From positions 124,001 through 188,000 of the forward strand of contig NZ_JBHSYO010000006.1 of assembly GCF_042662685.1 (NCBI RefSeq): a DNA stretch of 64,000 nt, given 5' to 3'. How positions within the stretch are numbered: position 1 is the first letter of the stretch; the number at the start of each line of letters is the position of its first letter. The notes under the pieces are model-generated. The model saw only the letters and a list, made by a program, of their open reading frames with translations, was not told the DNA's origin and searched no databases. Source of the stretch: Pseudobowmanella zhangzhouensis (GTDB lineage Bacteria > Pseudomonadota > Gammaproteobacteria > Enterobacterales > Alteromonadaceae). Below are positions 62,701 through 64,000 of this stretch, piece by piece. A program made the position numbers and the translations under genes.

Positions 62701-62862
62701 GGCGCCCACATAAACGGTTTGGATCTGAATAACGGAAATATCGCTTTTCGGATATTGCCTTACCGTCAGGTTATTGGCCGCCTGAAACCCTGCAATCAGG
62801 ATCAGCAGGCTGACAACGATACTGATAACCGGACGTTTTACAAATAAGTCGGTAAATGCCAT
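59782..62862 (-). CDS. RND efflux permease, AcrB/MexW type
   Basis: This 1026-residue inner-membrane pump has twelve helices and two large periplasmic loops. The proton-relay paired Asp is in VGLVVDDAIVMVENIERH (helix 4), and the N-terminus KRPVISIVVSLLILIAG is standard. The sequence is nearer the MexW/VexF-like members than AcrB, to judge from the QYPKSDISVIQIQTVY start. It forms an operon with the adaptor gene nine bases upstream. No outer-membrane TolC gene is here. Confidence 0.9.
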   Translation of the reverse strand: MAFTDLFVKRPVISIVVSLLILIAGFQAANNLTVRQYPKSDISVIQIQTVYVGASADLVKGFVTTPLERAIAAAEGIDYVESSSSLGFSDIKVHLKLNQDPIRAMSEISAKVNGVRGELPPEAEIPSLSIVSADSEFAAAYLSFTSDILNQNQITDFLTRNIQPRLAALDGVQKAETLGGRVYAMRIWLKPERMAALNVTPLELRAALVANNVQATLGKTRGTLTQVNLSADTDLRSVSDFQNLIIRRNQNGTVRLQDIADVELGADSYDTVVSYSGQTAVFMGVWVMPTANALDVMKAVRDEMEAINAKLPTGMQAMVSYDSTEYIQTAIDEVVKTLTETLLIIILVIFLFLGFSRSVLIPVLAIPLSLIGALFLMQMFGFTLNLLTLLAIVLSVGLVVDDAIVMVENIERHIEEGQSPYQAALLGARELAGPIIAMTVTLVSVYVPIGFQGGLTGTLFREFAITLAGAVSISAIVALTLSPMLGSQWLKQHKKISAPLGGVFDSFSGFYSRTLQGSLQHRPAVYLFWVVIALLTVPMYIMSAKELAPTEDQGVIFGITETAANSTIDQTVHYVNQADLAYRTIPETEFTFLLSFPNGGFSGMVLKPWNQRERSVFDIQPEIQQKLGQLSGVNIFPILPPALPGGGNFPFEFVLTSQADPEQMLQIAQQLVQKGMESGMFAFPPMVDLKIDQPDATLHIDKEKVAELGLDLQTVTRDLAVLLGGNYVNRFNMDGYSYKVIPQVKRIARLNPLDIEDLYVTGANGNLVRVADIAYVETHTVPRSINRMQQMNSVKISGQPTAPLDDVLTFMETEARNLMPQGYSIDYTGQSRQLRHEGNSFLPAFLMAVTMIFLVLSAQFNSFRDPLVILAGSVPLAMFGALIFTFLKIPAPMPHWTDSFTTTLNIYSQVGLVTLVGLIARNGILVVEFANKLREEGYRKLDAIQQASIIRLRPVLMTSIATIAGHTPLIFASGAGAEARNAIGLVLVCGMAIGTVFTLYVLPSLYMLMARDHGAHPDAELTEQQA

Positions 62863-62871
62863 GCCTGATCC

Positions 62872-63984
62872 TTACGCGTCGTTCGGTTGCGGATTCAGGC
62901 TCAGTGCTGGCTCAGGATTTTTCCCTTCAACCACTGGCATACCGTTAAACAGTTTGAATCCACCGGCGCGTACGATACGCTGCCCCGCCTGCAAACCAGC
63001 TTCAACGGCTACATAGTCACCGCGGCTTTCACCGAGGCGCACAAATTGCTGCCGCACTACCTGTTGTCCATTGTTGTCTTCCACCACAAACACCGTGTCG
63101 CCATAGGGTGCAAACAATATCGCCGTGGCTGGGACCGCCAATACGGTTTGTGGATTGGGTAATTCCACTTCTACATCAACCGCAAGGCCCGGCAACAGAC
63201 TCTGTTCCGCATTGGGAATACGCGCCTGCACCGTGAGGTTACGAGTCATCGGGTCAATTTCCGCCGCGGTAGCGATGACTTCACCACTGACTGTTTCGCC
63301 CTGACGAGTAGTGACATTCACGATGTAACCCGGCTTAACCTGATTGAGCCACTTTTGCGGGATATTGAAGTTCACTTTTAACGAGTCCACTGCCTGCAAT
63401 GACACCACCGCCGTACCGGCCTGCAGATCTTGCCCCATATAAACCTGTTTCAAGCCTAACCGGCCAGAGAAAGGCGCGACGATGCGCTTTTTAGCCAGGG
63501 TCGTGGTGAGGTTGTCGACATCCCCCCTGGCACTTTCCAATTGTTGGCGCGCCTCGTCGATGGCGCTTTCAGACACACTCTGCTGTTTACGCAATGCAAT
63601 CAGACGATTCAGGCTGCTCTCAGCCAGGGTCAGGCGTGCCTTGGCGGCGCGTAATTGCGCCTGCTCATTGCCGGACTCCTGTTCCACCAGCACATCGCCG
63701 GCGTTGACCTGTTGGCCACCCTCGAAGTGAATGGCATTGATACGACCACTGATTTCCGCGCGCAGGGTCAGGCCCTGTTCTGCTTCCAACGTACCTACCG
63801 CCATTAAGCTACGCGGCCACACCTGTTCGCCCACGTCATACATGGCAACGGTTGTAGGTGGCTGTTGAAAGCTCTCGCCAGATTTGATCATAAAATTAAT
63901 TTGTTCGCCTTTGATGCCTACGATGATGGCTAAGATGATCAGCAACGAAACAATAGAGATAACAACGGCGCGCGCGCGGGACAT
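62872..63984 (-). CDS. RND periplasmic adaptor (membrane fusion protein)
   Basis: This is a 370-residue protein with an N-terminal membrane anchor (VVISIVSLLIILAIIVG). The lipoyl-like half-motif INAIHFEGGQQVNAGDVLVEQ and its partner IVAPFSGRLGLKQVYMGQ flank a helical hairpin (about 110-160), and a beta-barrel with VPATAILFAPYGD follows. It bridges the inner-membrane pump to an outer-membrane channel. AAGGA precedes the ATG. Confidence 0.9.
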   Translation of the reverse strand: MSRARAVVISIVSLLIILAIIVGIKGEQINFMIKSGESFQQPPTTVAMYDVGEQVWPRSLMAVGTLEAEQGLTLRAEISGRINAIHFEGGQQVNAGDVLVEQESGNEQAQLRAAKARLTLAESSLNRLIALRKQQSVSESAIDEARQQLESARGDVDNLTTTLAKKRIVAPFSGRLGLKQVYMGQDLQAGTAVVSLQAVDSLKVNFNIPQKWLNQVKPGYIVNVTTRQGETVSGEVIATAAEIDPMTRNLTVQARIPNAEQSLLPGLAVDVEVELPNPQTVLAVPATAILFAPYGDTVFVVEDNNGQQVVRQQFVRLGESRGDYVAVEAGLQAGQRIVRAGGFKLFNGMPVVEGKNPEPALSLNPQPNDA

Positions 63985-64000
63985 GAATATTCCTTCTCTT

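Overview
The window is a stretch of chromosome from a Gammaproteobacterium, most likely a marine Alteromonadales-type or similar aquatic heterotroph. This rests on gene content: an EfpL-type elongation factor, the ygfB-pepP-ubiH-ubiI run, 6S RNA followed by 5-formyl-THF cyclo-ligase, rpiA and serA, a MipA/OmpV porin, a DUF481 barrel and a MetJ-type operator. I cannot name the genus. Base composition looks near 50% GC, except for an obviously AT-rich island at about 29.2-33.0 kb. No rRNA, tRNA, CRISPR array, integrase or intact insertion sequence was seen.

Layout. 1-3.7 kb: a truncated glycine-zipper lipoprotein, a small membrane protein and an envelope/murein cluster (Tat-exported LD-carboxypeptidase, an unknown partner with an HxxE motif, and a lipoprotein amidase). 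3.8-7.2 kb: EfpL, small conserved proteins, and an MddA-like methyltransferase paired with a class I methyltransferase. 7.4-12 kb: glpD-glpK and a winged-helix/TPR regulator. 12.2-15.2 kb: an ABC exporter pair and a patatin-like RssA protein. 15.2-21.6 kb: a periplasmic transglutaminase with an unknown partner, and a 1385-residue lipoprotein built from three homologous propellers separated by two PKD domains. 21.9-27.7 kb: small enzymes, an ECF sigma/anti-sigma/DUF4097 operon and a MipA barrel. 27.7-28.1 kb: dispersed palindromic repeats.

29.2-33.0 kb is the accessory island between rlmA and gcvP. It encodes a diverged SF2 helicase and a Cys-rich HNH-like protein. Immediately upstream of the helicase lies a decayed gene whose fragments still show a CARF/RtcR-like ligand-sensing signature. 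This is the best candidate for an undescribed (probably anti-phage) cassette, now partly broken.

33-43.7 kb is amino-acid and C1 metabolism: gcvTHP with a divergent LysR regulator, an NhaC-family carrier whose promoter is covered by three tandem MetJ boxes (hence a predicted methionine transporter, MetT), an orphan binding protein and a succinate-semialdehyde dehydrogenase. 43.7-52.6 kb is the conserved core block ubiI-ubiH-pepP-ygfB / ssrS / MBL beta-CASP protein / fau / rpiA / serA. zapA, the usual neighbour of ssrS, is missing here, and serA carries MetJ-like boxes between its -35 and -10. 52.6-57.6 kb holds a membrane protein/XRE repressor pair with an elaborate operator-promoter, a VOC protein, a pirin and a DUF350-transglutaminase-GNAT operon. 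57.7-64 kb holds a DUF481 barrel, an M19 dipeptidase and an RND efflux pump with its adaptor.

Functional themes are serine/glycine/methionine one-carbon metabolism, possibly under shared MetJ control, envelope and murein maintenance, and efflux. Start codons were reassigned where a Shine-Dalgarno sequence, signal peptide or family length pointed to an internal start.
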